A stretch of DNA of 19,189 nt, from assembly GCA_018065025.1 (NCBI GenBank), contig JAGHUB010000017.1:1-19189 (forward strand), in the 5' to 3' direction. Origin of the DNA: Candidatus Equihabitans merdae (GTDB taxonomy: Bacteria; Bacillota; Clostridia; Lachnospirales; Lachnospiraceae). This document shows positions 1-7,740 of this stretch, piece after piece. Numbering within the stretch: the first letter of the stretch is position 1; every line of letters starts with the position of its first letter. Both the position numbers and the translations under genes were made by a program. The notes below the pieces were generated by a model. The model searched no databases and had not been told where the DNA came from. It was given only the letters and a program-made list of their open reading frames with translations.

Positions 1-1310
1 TAGTTGCTGATATCGATTCCTTTATCAGTAAGGGCTATGCCTTCTGCTGTTCTTCTAAGAAGACCATCCCGGATATGACCCTTGATCACATCCCCAAAGA
101 CCTCTTCCATAGAAGAGGCAAATCTCTCTTGAAATACTTCAGACGAGACACCTTCCATAAGACGCAAACCTGTGATCATGAACTCTTCCATCTGATCCTG
201 CGAAGAGGAGACTTCAAGTTCTTCCACCTGGTTTTTCTCGGCCTTCTTCTGAAGATAATCTCTGAGAGTTGATTGAGGATCCATCCCGGAATCCATTTGA
301 TATGCGATCCGATGATGTTCATTCTGTGAGTTCTGAGAATCCGAACAGTTCTTGTCTCCGTCCGGAATATCCATATCACCGAATTCAGTCATCATGCAAG
401 AGTCACAAGAATAGTTGACTCTCGAGATGCTCAGATAAGTCTCCATATCTGAGGTATTCTTCCATCTCATCTGATCCATGTAGGAAGAAGCACCAAGACC
501 CAGGCCAAGATAGGGCTTTCCTGTCCAGTAGCGCTTATTATGGCGGCATTCGTAACCATCCCGGGCATAATTGGAGATCTCGTAGCGATGATAACCGCCA
601 TCCCTCAGGATCTCTGCTACTCTCTGGTACATCATGCGTTCTGTCTCTTCGTCCGGCAAATCTAGCAGCCCATCTTCTTCCATCTTGGCAAATGGTGTCC
701 CCGGCTCAATGATCAGTGAATAGGCACTGATATGCTCCGGTTTCATGTCTACAACCTTTTTCAAAGTTGTCTCCCAATCAGACAAAGTCTGTCCGGGCAG
801 GGCATTCATCAAGTCGATGTTGATATTAGTAAGACCCAAATCCCTAAGATGTGTATAAGTGGATCTGAAAGCCTCAAAATTGTGAATACGTCCCAATTTG
901 GCAAGCAAAGCATCTTCTGTGGATTGAAGGCCGATACTGACACGGTTAATCCCGGCCTTGATCAAGTCCCCCAGATCCTCCCTGTCGGTGCCGGGATTCA
1001 TTTCCATGGAAACTTCTGCATCTTTATCCACACTGAAGGCTTTATTGACGGCCACCAGGATGGCGCAAAGCTGTCTGGTTTCCAGCACGGTAGGGGTGCC
1101 GCCACCAAAGAAGACAGTATCTACCCGACAATGGTTTAATCGGTCTCCCCACTCCTGAATCTCAACAAGCAGCTGTCTGACATTTGCTTCTCTCGTTGCC
1201 TGGTCAGAGGGAAATGACAGAAAATCGCAATAGCGGCATTTCCTGATGCAGAAGGGGATATGGATATATAATCCCAGCCCACCAGCTTTCCAAGACCGGC
1301 TGTCAGCCAT
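1..1310 (-). CDS. hemW: HemW-type radical SAM protein (coproporphyrinogen III oxidase-like, heme chaperone family), 3' end cut by window edge
   Basis: This frame runs open from ATG 1308-1310 to the window edge, giving about 436 codons, so the C-terminus is missing. The iron-sulfur motif FCIRKCRYCDF (C21, C25, C28; CxxxCxxC) lies just after a strand ending in LYIHIPF, followed by VDTVFFGGGTPT and EMNPGT, all typical of the HemW/HemN radical SAM family. HemW proteins bind heme and SAM and are thought to deliver heme. True HemN carries a further cysteine after the third one, and this protein has aspartate there, which favours HemW. The gene starts one base after the lepA stop codon, so the two are probably translated together, as in the lepA-hemW pair of other Firmicutes. 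Residues about 296-365 form a long polar insert rich in S, N, D, Q and H between the radical SAM core and the C-terminal domain. The family is usually near 380 residues, so this copy is long. Confidence 0.93.
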   Translation of the reverse strand, partial: MADSRSWKAGGLGLYIHIPFCIRKCRYCDFLSFPSDQATREANVRQLLVEIQEWGDRLNHCRVDTVFFGGGTPTVLETRQLCAILVAVNKAFSVDKDAEVSMEMNPGTDREDLGDLIKAGINRVSIGLQSTEDALLAKLGRIHNFEAFRSTYTHLRDLGLTNINIDLMNALPGQTLSDWETTLKKVVDMKPEHISAYSLIIEPGTPFAKMEEDGLLDLPDEETERMMYQRVAEILRDGGYHRYEISNYARDGYECRHNKRYWTGKPYLGLGLGASSYMDQMRWKNTSDMETYLSISRVNYSCDSCMMTEFGDMDIPDGDKNCSDSQNSQNEHHRIAYQMDSGMDPQSTLRDYLQKKAEKNQVEELEVSSSQDQMEEFMITGLRLMEGVSSEVFQERFASSMEEVFGDVIKGHIRDGLLRRTAEGIALTDKGIDISN

Positions 1311-1311
1311 A

Positions 1312-3117
1312 TTATTCTTCATCCAGTTTCAATACATTAAGGAAGGCATCCTTGGGAATAGAAACATTACCAATCTCACGCATCTTGCGCTTACCTTCCT
1401 TCTGCTTCTCCAGCAGTTTCTTCTTACGGGTAATATCGCCGCCGTAACATTTGGCCAGAACGTCTTTACGCAGCTGACGAACGGTTTCACGGGCGATAAT
1501 CTTAGAACCGATGGCAGCCTGAATGGGAATATCAAACTGCTGACGGGGAATCTCTTTCTTAAGACGCTCACACATCTGACTGCCCCTCTGATAAGCACTG
1601 GGGGCATGAACGATGAAAGACAGAGCATCCACAGCGGTGTGATTGACCAGAATATCCAGCTTAGTCAGCTCAGAACGTTCATAGCCATCCAGCTCATAGT
1701 CGAAGGAGGCATAGCCTCGTGACTTACTCTTCAGGGCATCGAAAAAGTCATAGATAACTTCGTTAAGAGGCATGCGATACTTAAGGACAACACGGTTGGT
1801 ATCCAGATATTCAGTACTCTCATAGACACCGCGGCGTTCCTGACACAGGGTCATGATAGGACCGATGTATTCCTTGGTCAGCATGATCTCAGCTTTAACC
1901 ATGGGTTCTTCCATATAATCGATCTCAGTGGGATCGGGCAGGTTGGAAGGATTGGTCAGTTCGATGAGCTCACCATTGCTCTTATATACCTTATAAATAA
2001 CGCTGGGGGCAGTGGTAACCAAATCCATGTCATATTCACGTTCCAGACGCTGTGTAACGATATCCAGATGAAGCAGACCTAAGAAGCCGCAACGGAAACC
2101 GAAGCCCAGAGCGATGGATGTTTCCGGTTCATACTGAAGAGCGGCGTCATTTAACTGAAGCTTCTCCAGAGCATCTCTCAGATCCGGATAACGGGCATTA
2201 TCAGCGGGATAGAGACCACAGTAAACCATGGGCTGGGGTTCCTGATAACCCGGCAGGGGTTCGGGAGCCGGATTCTCTGCATCGGCGATGGTATCACCAA
2301 CACGAGACTGCTTCAGTTCTTTAATGCTGGCAGTCAGGTAACCTACTGAACCGGCATTTAACTCATCACAGGGCAGGAAACGGCCGGGACCAAAATGGCC
2401 TACCTCGATAACTTCGAATTCAGCGCCTGTAGCCATCATGCGGATCTTGGAACCCTGACGGATCTTACCATCCATAACACGGCAGAAAACGATAACACCG
2501 CGATAAGAATCATAAAGTGAGTCAAAGATCAAAGCCTGCAGAGGCTTGTCATCATCACCTGTAGGAGGCGGCAGCTGTTTAACAATGGCTTCCAGCACAT
2601 CGTGGCAATTGAGACCTGTCTTGGCAGAGATACGGGGTGCTTCAGAAGCATCCAGACCGATAACGTCCTCGATCTCGTTGGCTACTTCATCGGGACGGGC
2701 TGAAACCAAGTCTACCTTATTAATAACAGGAACGATCTCCAGGTCGTGATCCAATGCCAGATAAACATTTCCCAGAGTCTGAGCTTCAACGCCCTGAGTA
2801 GAGTCAACTACCAGAACGGCACCGTCACATGCTGCCAGGGAACGGGAAACTTCATAGTTAAAGTCGACGTGACCCGGTGTGTCGATGAGGTTGAAGACAT
2901 ATTCTTCGCCATTGTCCGCTTTGTAGATAGTACGGACAGTCTGAGCCTTGATGGTGATGCCTCTCTCACGTTCCAGATCCATATTGTCCAGAACCTGAGC
3001 CTGCATCTCTCGGGCTGTCAGAAGGCCTGTCATCTCGATAATACGGTCAGCCAGAGTAGACTTACCGTGGTCAATGTGGGCAATAATACAAAAATTTCTA
3101 ATATGCTGTTTATCCAT
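1312..3117 (-). CDS. lepA: Elongation factor 4 (LepA), translational GTPase
   Basis: A 601-residue protein of normal length for LepA/EF4, a GTPase that binds the ribosome and is linked to back-translocation, initiation or subunit maturation. The G motifs are plain: AHIDHGKS (residues 13-20, P-loop), RGITIKAQT (switch I region), DTPGH (79-83) and NKVD (133-136). The EF-G-like domains II, III and V follow. The LepA-specific C-terminal domain is seen in the basic stretch with the [23 protein letters not shown] pattern near the end (quoted only as a landmark). The ATG at 3115-3117 is preceded by an AAAGGG ribosome site at suitable spacing. hemW begins one base downstream. The gene is transcribed away from rpsT. 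In Bacillus the gene just upstream would be a sporulation gene, which is missing here. I could not pick a convincing promoter in the 268-base gap. Confidence 0.97.
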   Translation of the reverse strand: MDKQHIRNFCIIAHIDHGKSTLADRIIEMTGLLTAREMQAQVLDNMDLERERGITIKAQTVRTIYKADNGEEYVFNLIDTPGHVDFNYEVSRSLAACDGAVLVVDSTQGVEAQTLGNVYLALDHDLEIVPVINKVDLVSARPDEVANEIEDVIGLDASEAPRISAKTGLNCHDVLEAIVKQLPPPTGDDDKPLQALIFDSLYDSYRGVIVFCRVMDGKIRQGSKIRMMATGAEFEVIEVGHFGPGRFLPCDELNAGSVGYLTASIKELKQSRVGDTIADAENPAPEPLPGYQEPQPMVYCGLYPADNARYPDLRDALEKLQLNDAALQYEPETSIALGFGFRCGFLGLLHLDIVTQRLEREYDMDLVTTAPSVIYKVYKSNGELIELTNPSNLPDPTEIDYMEEPMVKAEIMLTKEYIGPIMTLCQERRGVYESTEYLDTNRVVLKYRMPLNEVIYDFFDALKSKSRGYASFDYELDGYERSELTKLDILVNHTAVDALSFIVHAPSAYQRGSQMCERLKKEIPRQQFDIPIQAAIGSKIIARETVRQLRKDVLAKCYGGDITRKKKLLEKQKEGKRKMREIGNVSIPKDAFLNVLKLDEE

Positions 3118-3288
3118 TAAAATAACCCTTTTATTTCTTGTTATTTTCTGTTATGCTGTCTTAGTCTCAGTGACAATTCGTAAATGAAAATACTAAGTAG
3201 TACCCTCTACGCGGTGAGACTCGATTATCTTACCATATTCCACCCAAAAAATCTTGTGCAGGGGAAGCTTTTTCTTTGATTTTGCGTA
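3118..3288 (-). other. lepA upstream leader with two inverted repeats
   Basis: This is the lepA-proximal part of the gap between divergent lepA and rpsT. It holds a 7-bp inverted repeat, AGTCTCA at 3163-3169 with TGAGACT at 3215-3221. Inside it is a small palindrome-like element, TACTAAGTAGTA at 3191-3202. If transcribed toward lepA, the outer arms could pair in the RNA. No matching regulatory RNA family is recognised, and no good -35/-10 pair was found for lepA. The function is unknown and the pairing could be chance. Confidence 0.3.
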
Positions 3289-3318
3289 TTGACAACCAAA
3301 GCCCTAATATCATAGAAT
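3289..3318 (+). promoter_or_regulatory. Sigma-A type promoter of rpsT
   Basis: A perfect -35 TTGACA at 3289-3294 is followed, after 18 bases, by a -10 TAGAAT at 3313-3318. This is the expected strength for a ribosomal protein gene. Transcription would start near 3325, leaving a leader of about 60 bases before the rpsT ATG. Confidence 0.8.
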
Positions 3319-3326
3319 ACTTGAAG

Positions 3327-3350
3327 TGCCCGTTTGGGCGGTTATTTTTT
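3327..3350 (+). promoter_or_regulatory. Small hairpin plus T-run in the rpsT leader (possible attenuator)
   Basis: GCCC at 3328-3331 can pair with GGGC at 3336-3339 across a GTTT loop, with one wobble pair extending it. It is followed by GGTTATTTTTT to 3350. The stem is short, so termination would be weak. It lies between the promoter and the ribosome site of rpsT, a place where ribosomal-protein genes are often feedback regulated. A role here is inference only. Confidence 0.35.
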
Positions 3351-3385
3351 GATGCAATCACATTTTTAGTGGAGGTTAATTGATA

Positions 3386-3652
3386 ATGGCTAATATCAAA
3401 TCCGCCAAGAAAAGAATTCTTGTAAGCGCTAAGAAAGCTATGCGCAATAAAGCTGCTAAGTCTGCTGTTAAGACACAGATCAAGAAGGTTGACAGTGCTA
3501 TCGCTGCTGCCGATAAGGATCTGGCCGCTCAGGAACTGAACAACCTGAAGAGCATCCTTAACAAGACAGCTTCTAAGGGTATCCTTAAGAAGAGCACAGT
3601 TGCCCGCAAGATTTCTCGTATGGCTTTGGCTGTCGAAAAAATCGGCAAATAA
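3386..3652 (+). CDS. rpsT: 30S ribosomal protein S20
   Basis: An 88-residue, lysine- and alanine-rich protein beginning MANIKSAKKR, the signature start of bacterial S20, a primary binder of the 5' and 3' minor domains of 16S rRNA. The ATG at 3386-3388 is chosen over an in-frame TTG at 3380. The GGAGG at 3371-3375 sits 10 bases from the ATG but only 4 from the TTG, and the family begins with MAN. It is the only clear plus-strand gene in the window. It has its own TTGACA promoter and an intrinsic terminator. Its stop codon lies one base from the stop codon of convergent holA. The holA-rpsT convergent layout matches that of Bacillus and other Firmicutes. Confidence 0.97.
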   Translation: MANIKSAKKRILVSAKKAMRNKAAKSAVKTQIKKVDSAIAAADKDLAAQELNNLKSILNKTASKGILKKSTVARKISRMALAVEKIGK

Positions 3653-3653
3653 T

Positions 3654-4667
3654 TCAGTCGGATAACTGAATAAGTAGTAATTCAACTGCAAGACGGTCGC
3701 TTAGGCGACCGTTTTTTACGTCCTCTTCTAAGGCAATGCAGCGCTCTACAGCGGCACGAAGGGCATTTTCCTTATAGCTTCTGCTGATGACAGAAAGTTT
3801 TTTGACAACAAAAGAAGACAGATGCATCTGCTCTGCTACAGCATCACGGCCCAGGCCGTCTCCATATAATTCACTGATGGTCAGCATCTGACGGAACTGA
3901 CGCTGAATCAGAGAAAGGATCTTCATGGGAGGTTCTTTCTTGGCCAGTAAATCATGATAAAGACTGATAGCCAGCTTCTTCTTATGTTCAGATACAGCGC
4001 TGACCAGGTCAAAGACATTGTCGGACAGTTCCCGGGCCACCAGAAGCTCTATATCTTCTTTTGTGACCTCTTCTCTCTCATCCACGTAGTTGACCAGCTT
4101 ATCCAGTTCATTGTTGATACGGCCCAGATCATTGCCTGTACGCTCCAGTAAAAGGTTACAGTTAGCCAATGTGATGCGCTTGCCTCCGCGACCCAATGTC
4201 CCCGCTACATACTGTCTCAGATCATCCTCACCCAAAGCTGTGAATTCCACCACGCGACCATTCTTGTCGCAGGCCTTATAAAGGCGGCTCTTCTTGTCCA
4301 CCTCATCTTCATCAAATACGATGACCACATAATCCGGCAGATTGCTCATATAATCTGCCAGTTCATCGCTGCCGCTTTTGAAAAGACCGCTGTCACGAAC
4401 ATAGATCAGACGCTTCTCTGCAAAGAAAGGCATGGTCTCAGCCTGTTCAATGATGTCTCCCTGCCGGGTATCAATGACTGAAAAGACATTGCGATTCATG
4501 GTATCGTCATCAGACACCACAGCCCTGCACAGACGCTGGCGATAAGCCTGACGCAGGTAAGCCTCCGGTCCAAACAAGACATAGACCCGCTTAATATCGC
4601 CGGCCTTAATATCCTGTGCAATTGTCTTATAGGCAGCTGAATCCTGCTTCTGCTTTCTTGGTGCCAT
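3654..4667 (-). CDS. holA: DNA polymerase III subunit delta
   Basis: A 337-residue protein matching the HolA family in length and layout. It is the clamp-loader subunit that opens the beta sliding clamp. The N-terminal segment VYVLFGPEAYLRQ corresponds to the family's nucleotide-fold start (usually L-G-x-E-x-x-L). The middle has the helical region around NDLGRINNELDKLVNYV, and the C-terminus ends in the helix IALEEDVKNGRLSDRLAVELLL. The ATG at 4665-4667 has an AGAGGT ribosome site upstream. The gene converges on rpsT with one base between stop codons, and its last codons contain the rpsT terminator. In Bacillus holA follows comEC closely; here two accessory genes lie between them. No terminator of its own is visible. 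Confidence 0.93.
   Translation of the reverse strand: MAPRKQKQDSAAYKTIAQDIKAGDIKRVYVLFGPEAYLRQAYRQRLCRAVVSDDDTMNRNVFSVIDTRQGDIIEQAETMPFFAEKRLIYVRDSGLFKSGSDELADYMSNLPDYVVIVFDEDEVDKKSRLYKACDKNGRVVEFTALGEDDLRQYVAGTLGRGGKRITLANCNLLLERTGNDLGRINNELDKLVNYVDEREEVTKEDIELLVARELSDNVFDLVSAVSEHKKKLAISLYHDLLAKKEPPMKILSLIQRQFRQMLTISELYGDGLGRDAVAEQMHLSSFVVKKLSVISRSYKENALRAAVERCIALEEDVKNGRLSDRLAVELLLIQLSD
3693..3717 (+). terminator. Intrinsic terminator of rpsT, located inside holA coding sequence
   Basis: A perfect 8-bp stem, ACGGTCGC at 3693-3700 with GCGACCGT at 3705-3712, has a TTAG loop and runs straight into a T-run at 3712-3717. The tail is on the plus strand only; on the minus strand the hairpin is preceded by the A-run and has no U-tail, so it should not stop holA transcription. 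On the minus strand the same bases encode NGRLSDR near the HolA C-terminus. Confidence 0.9.
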
Positions 4668-4715
4668 AGAATGACCTCTGTTCCTCTTTACTTTATATCC
4701 AACAAATCAGTTAAT

Positions 4716-5546
4716 TCAAATTATCGGCAGTTCATCCTCCGGAGATTCATCAGACTGCTCCAAAGTCTGATTCATAAGTTGCTCAGCCATAGCAGCTGCC
4801 CCGGAAAAATCGATAGCAATTTCTCCATCATAGATTCCAAGTGAAATCGTTGAACTCAAAGGATGAATGGTCGCCTGATCTGTCTTCTCCAAATGATAGG
4901 TGATGACATACTTAGCATATGGATCCACGATCCAATACTCTCTGGTTCCCGCCACTTCATACTTGTAGCGCTTCAGATAATAATCCTTTGATTTTGAGCT
5001 AGGAGAAATCACCTCCATGACAAAATCAGGCGCCCCTTCTATATTCCGACCGGTTACCTTCTTTGGATCACATACGATAATAACATCCGGTTGAACCATT
5101 GTTTTATTATTCATCTCCAAACGAACATCGATAGGCGATATAAACGGGATACATCTTCCACCTTTTGATGCAATCTGATTCACAAGTTGAGCATAAGCAC
5201 TTCCTGCAATATACTGATGGAATGTCGTCGGTGCTTCCATATAATAATAGCGACCATCGATCAACTCAACTCGAAGATCATCAGGCAATGCCCGATAATC
5301 TTCCACAGTATAATCACCAGGCTGTTTAGTCAGATACGGTGCTGTGTTATCTCGCACCTGTATAGCCTTCTCTTCTCGTGAAGCAAACACCTTTTGAAGG
5401 GCTTGTAAGGTATCATATCGAGGATGTTTGGTTTCTCCTGAGAAAATCTTCTGAACCGTCCTTACCGGCACACCGGATAACTCAGCGATACGCTCATTAG
5501 TATAACACACCTCTCTTTTCAGCTTAATCATCTCATCCAGGAACAT
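4716..5546 (-). CDS. HTH (XRE-like) and Uma2-type PD-(D/E)XK nuclease-like fusion protein
   Basis: A 276-residue two-domain protein. Residues about 5-55 look like an XRE-type helix-turn-helix (TNERIAELSGVPVRTVQKIF then PRYDTLQALQKVF). Residues about 78-250 match the Uma2 (DUF820) family of restriction-endonuclease-like fold: ELIDGRYY (E95), QPDVIIVC (D154), FVMEVISPSS (E178), then KRYKYEVAGTREYWIVDP. The putative metal-binding D and E are intact, with lysines at 185, 187 and 192 nearby. Uma2 proteins are widespread, but their substrates are poorly known. The tail (about 255-276) is acidic. The ATG is preceded by GGAGGTG at 5551-5557. The gene has its own strong promoter flanked by a perfect inverted repeat, which suggests that the HTH regulates its own gene. 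It is inserted between comEC and holA, where Bacillus has no such gene. No antitoxin or methylase partner is adjacent. Confidence 0.85.
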   Translation of the reverse strand: MFLDEMIKLKREVCYTNERIAELSGVPVRTVQKIFSGETKHPRYDTLQALQKVFASREEKAIQVRDNTAPYLTKQPGDYTVEDYRALPDDLRVELIDGRYYYMEAPTTFHQYIAGSAYAQLVNQIASKGGRCIPFISPIDVRLEMNNKTMVQPDVIIVCDPKKVTGRNIEGAPDFVMEVISPSSKSKDYYLKRYKYEVAGTREYWIVDPYAKYVITYHLEKTDQATIHPLSSTISLGIYDGEIAIDFSGAAAMAEQLMNQTLEQSDESPEDELPII

Positions 5547-5616
5547 ACTACACCTCCGCTATGTCTCCGGCTATTAAGGCAAGATCCATCTGTACCTTAT
5601 ATCTTCCATCCACAAA

Positions 5617-5645
5617 AATATATACCCAAATCAAATTCTTGTCAA
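5617..5645 (-). promoter_or_regulatory. Promoter of the HTH-Uma2 gene
   Basis: On the minus strand, TTGACA (5640-5645) is followed by a 17-base spacer and TATATT (5617-5622). This is close to the sigma-A consensus. Transcription would start near 5610, about 64 bases before the ATG. One arm of the 17-bp inverted repeat covers the spacer end and the -10. Confidence 0.8.
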
Positions 5646-5664
5646 TCTGATTTGGGTATATATT
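5617..5664. repeat. Perfect 17-bp inverted repeat around the HTH-Uma2 promoter (probable operator)
   Basis: AATATATACCCAAATCA at 5617-5633 is the exact reverse complement of 5648-5664, with a 14-base spacer that contains the -35. One arm overlays the -10 and the other lies just upstream of the -35, the usual layout of a repressor-controlled promoter. Further TTTGGGTATATA-like copies follow outward at about 5663-5673 and 5673-5684, each about 11 bp apart. The minus-strand RNA of the repeat would form a long stem followed by TTTTT, so it may also end transcripts coming from the upstream cell-wall gene. Confidence 0.75.
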
Positions 5665-5705
5665 GGGTATTATTTGGTGTTATATCGTTTTATCGGGTTT
5701 TCTCA

Positions 5706-7640
5706 TCACCCTACAGTGGGTCTGAAGATGCGTACCCAGCCGCCATAGTCGTTGGTGAAGGCTACTTCTCTGCCGGTCTGGTCACCGGGAGTGGGGGCGG
5801 CGAATTCCATACCAAGTTCATTCATGGTGGCTTCAGCGATCCATCCTGAACCCAGGCTCATAGCCACGTGGCTATTGGAAATCAGAATATCGCCCGGCTG
5901 GAGTCCATACCAGGGTGTGCCGGTAATATCTCTAAATGAATTATTGGCATAGGTCAGAATCCAGGCAAATGACGCAAAGTTAACACCAACGCCATAATTA
6001 CATCTGATTTGATGGCGAACAGCTATATCACGCATGTTGCAGACCCCTGCCAGTTCATAGGCCATAGCTATATAAGTTGAGCAGGAATAGTCGCCGTACA
6101 TGCCCCACCTGGCGTATTTCAGATCATAGTTGTCCGGTGTCTGTTCACCGATACAGCCGTAACCATGTCGAGAATCCATGGCAATAGCTCTGACCCAGGC
6201 TTCTACGCGTTTAGTAGGGGATGCCCAGTTCTTCAGCACATGCTCTGTGAGATTATCATAGATATACCACTGGCCTCTGATACTCTCAGGCTGTGAATTT
6301 ACTGCCGCCAAAGCCCCTGAATAACTGGAATACTTGCCCAGACGATTATAGTTATTGTCATAATAGTAATTGCTGGTAACAGAATATCTTGCACTATCAG
6401 AACCCGGCCATACCTGACGGTGAGCATACTGACCTTGTGAAGGTGCCACCTTGGCAGCTGTTTCATCCGAGACCGCTGCCTGACCGCCAAGTAAGGTCAT
6501 GGCACGGACCTTCTGATGGGTCTCCAGATACCAGGCAGCCTGATGTTCATTGACAGGAGCTGCCAGAAGAATAGGAGCCCCACTGATGCAAGCCAAAGGT
6601 CCACCGGCCAGTGCATCCGGGAAATTATAGCCGTTGGCCAGCATAACCTGTGTGGTCTCTTCCGAAGAATAAAACTCCGCTGCAATAAATGCACTGGTAG
6701 AAAATCGATCCGGGCCGGCTACGCGCTTTACCTCTTTTCCGGTAACTTCCTTAACCTGATTCTTAAAGCTTGAAGTCATTACAGCCTTGCCGCCAATGAT
6801 ATAGATTTCCGAAAAATCATTTTCTTCAAGAAATGCTATCTGGTCTTCTGTCAGACTATTGCCGTCAGATAACATGATATTTCCCGGAACAGCTGAAGCC
6901 GATACAGCATCAGGATAATTCCAACCGTAACAGATCAGAAGTCTGTCGGCCTGGTCATCCTGGTTGCGGACAGCAGCCATTTCCTCCAGGACCAGATTAT
7001 TGGTCTCAAAACGATCATTACCGGCCAATCGCTTGACTTCATAATCCGCCAGTTGTTCTTCCCAGGCTGCAGACACAGCTTTTGTCCCGCCAAGGATATA
7101 AATGGTGCTTCCCTCAACCAATTTCTCTTTGATGAAACCAAGCTGAGAATTAAGAGCAGAATCATTAACCAGAAGAAGGGGATACCCCATAGCGACAGAC
7201 AAGCTGCCTGCACTTAAGGCATCCGGGTAATTATCGCCGGATACCAGAATCATGCCGTTGATTCCGGTAGTATTATTGAACTTCTCATATCTGGCTATAT
7301 ATTCCCCTGCCAGACGTCTGGATGTCTCGTAACGATCATACCCCCAGATGCGCTGAAGGGCAGATACATCAGGCATACCGGTAACATTTGCCTGGTTAAG
7401 TTCTTCCTGAACCTCTGCGCTGGCAAGATTAAGCTCAGCCTCCACAAGCTGATACGCCTGCTCCCACTCAGTATCTTCAACAGGTTCCGTCTCATCTGCT
7501 ATATATTCTTCTATCTCGGGAAATGGACCTTCATAAGTGTAAGTTCCATCCGCATAAGTGCATATACTCCCACCCTGTACAGCCAATGCAGCGCCCAGCA
7601 CAAGGGCTGTTGCCTTTCCAAAAAAATATCCTTTCCTCAT
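5706..7640 (-). CDS. Secreted protein with three CWB2 cell-wall-binding repeats and a C-terminal NlpC/P60- or CHAP-like cysteine peptidase domain
   Basis: A 644-residue protein with a signal peptide (MRKGYFFGKATALVLGAALA, cleavage likely near residue 30). A short acidic helical region (about 40-90) is followed by three CWB2 (cell wall binding repeat 2) units at about 97-198, 202-298 and 304-398. Each has a GxDRYET-type start, a NYPDA core and an IYIIGG-type end. Such triplets anchor clostridial proteins to the wall by binding an anionic polymer. Residues about 455-644 resemble an NlpC/P60 or CHAP-like cysteine peptidase/amidase: GDYSCSTYIAMAYELAG with probable nucleophile C520, then LQPGDILISNSHVAMSLG with H591. 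It probably cuts peptidoglycan. The ATG has TAGGAG upstream and its own TTGACA promoter. It lies between comEC and the HTH-Uma2 gene. The exact peptidase family and bond cleaved are not certain. Confidence 0.87.
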   Translation of the reverse strand: MRKGYFFGKATALVLGAALAVQGGSICTYADGTYTYEGPFPEIEEYIADETEPVEDTEWEQAYQLVEAELNLASAEVQEELNQANVTGMPDVSALQRIWGYDRYETSRRLAGEYIARYEKFNNTTGINGMILVSGDNYPDALSAGSLSVAMGYPLLLVNDSALNSQLGFIKEKLVEGSTIYILGGTKAVSAAWEEQLADYEVKRLAGNDRFETNNLVLEEMAAVRNQDDQADRLLICYGWNYPDAVSASAVPGNIMLSDGNSLTEDQIAFLEENDFSEIYIIGGKAVMTSSFKNQVKEVTGKEVKRVAGPDRFSTSAFIAAEFYSSEETTQVMLANGYNFPDALAGGPLACISGAPILLAAPVNEHQAAWYLETHQKVRAMTLLGGQAAVSDETAAKVAPSQGQYAHRQVWPGSDSARYSVTSNYYYDNNYNRLGKYSSYSGALAAVNSQPESIRGQWYIYDNLTEHVLKNWASPTKRVEAWVRAIAMDSRHGYGCIGEQTPDNYDLKYARWGMYGDYSCSTYIAMAYELAGVCNMRDIAVRHQIRCNYGVGVNFASFAWILTYANNSFRDITGTPWYGLQPGDILISNSHVAMSLGSGWIAEATMNELGMEFAAPTPGDQTGREVAFTNDYGGWVRIFRPTVG

Positions 7641-7675
7641 ATGAAATATGCTCCTATTTTTTTAACGCAATCCTT

Positions 7676-7705
7676 ATGATACCCCTCCTTTTACAACAAT
7701 GTCAA
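7676..7705 (-). promoter_or_regulatory. Promoter of the CWB2/peptidase gene
   Basis: On the minus strand TTGACA (7700-7705) and TATCAT (7676-7681) are 18 bases apart. Transcription would start near 7669, about 30 bases before the start codon, with the TAGGAG ribosome site inside that short leader. The promoter sits directly after the comEC stop codon. Confidence 0.7.
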
Positions 7706-7740
7706 AGTTTTGTAAAAATTTTAGCGTTTAGCTTTCCACC

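Noticed and set aside
732..1139. 135-codon plus-strand open frame opposite hemW
   Set aside because: It is antisense to clearly conserved HemW motifs and has no ribosome site or known domain.
3230..3691. 153-codon minus-strand open frame antisense to rpsT
   Set aside because: It overlaps rpsT, its promoter and its terminator; rpsT is certain and the antisense protein shows no family features.
5617..5664. Inverted repeat as an attachment site or insertion-sequence end
   Set aside because: No transposase or integrase lies nearby, and the repeat fits the promoter geometry better as an operator.
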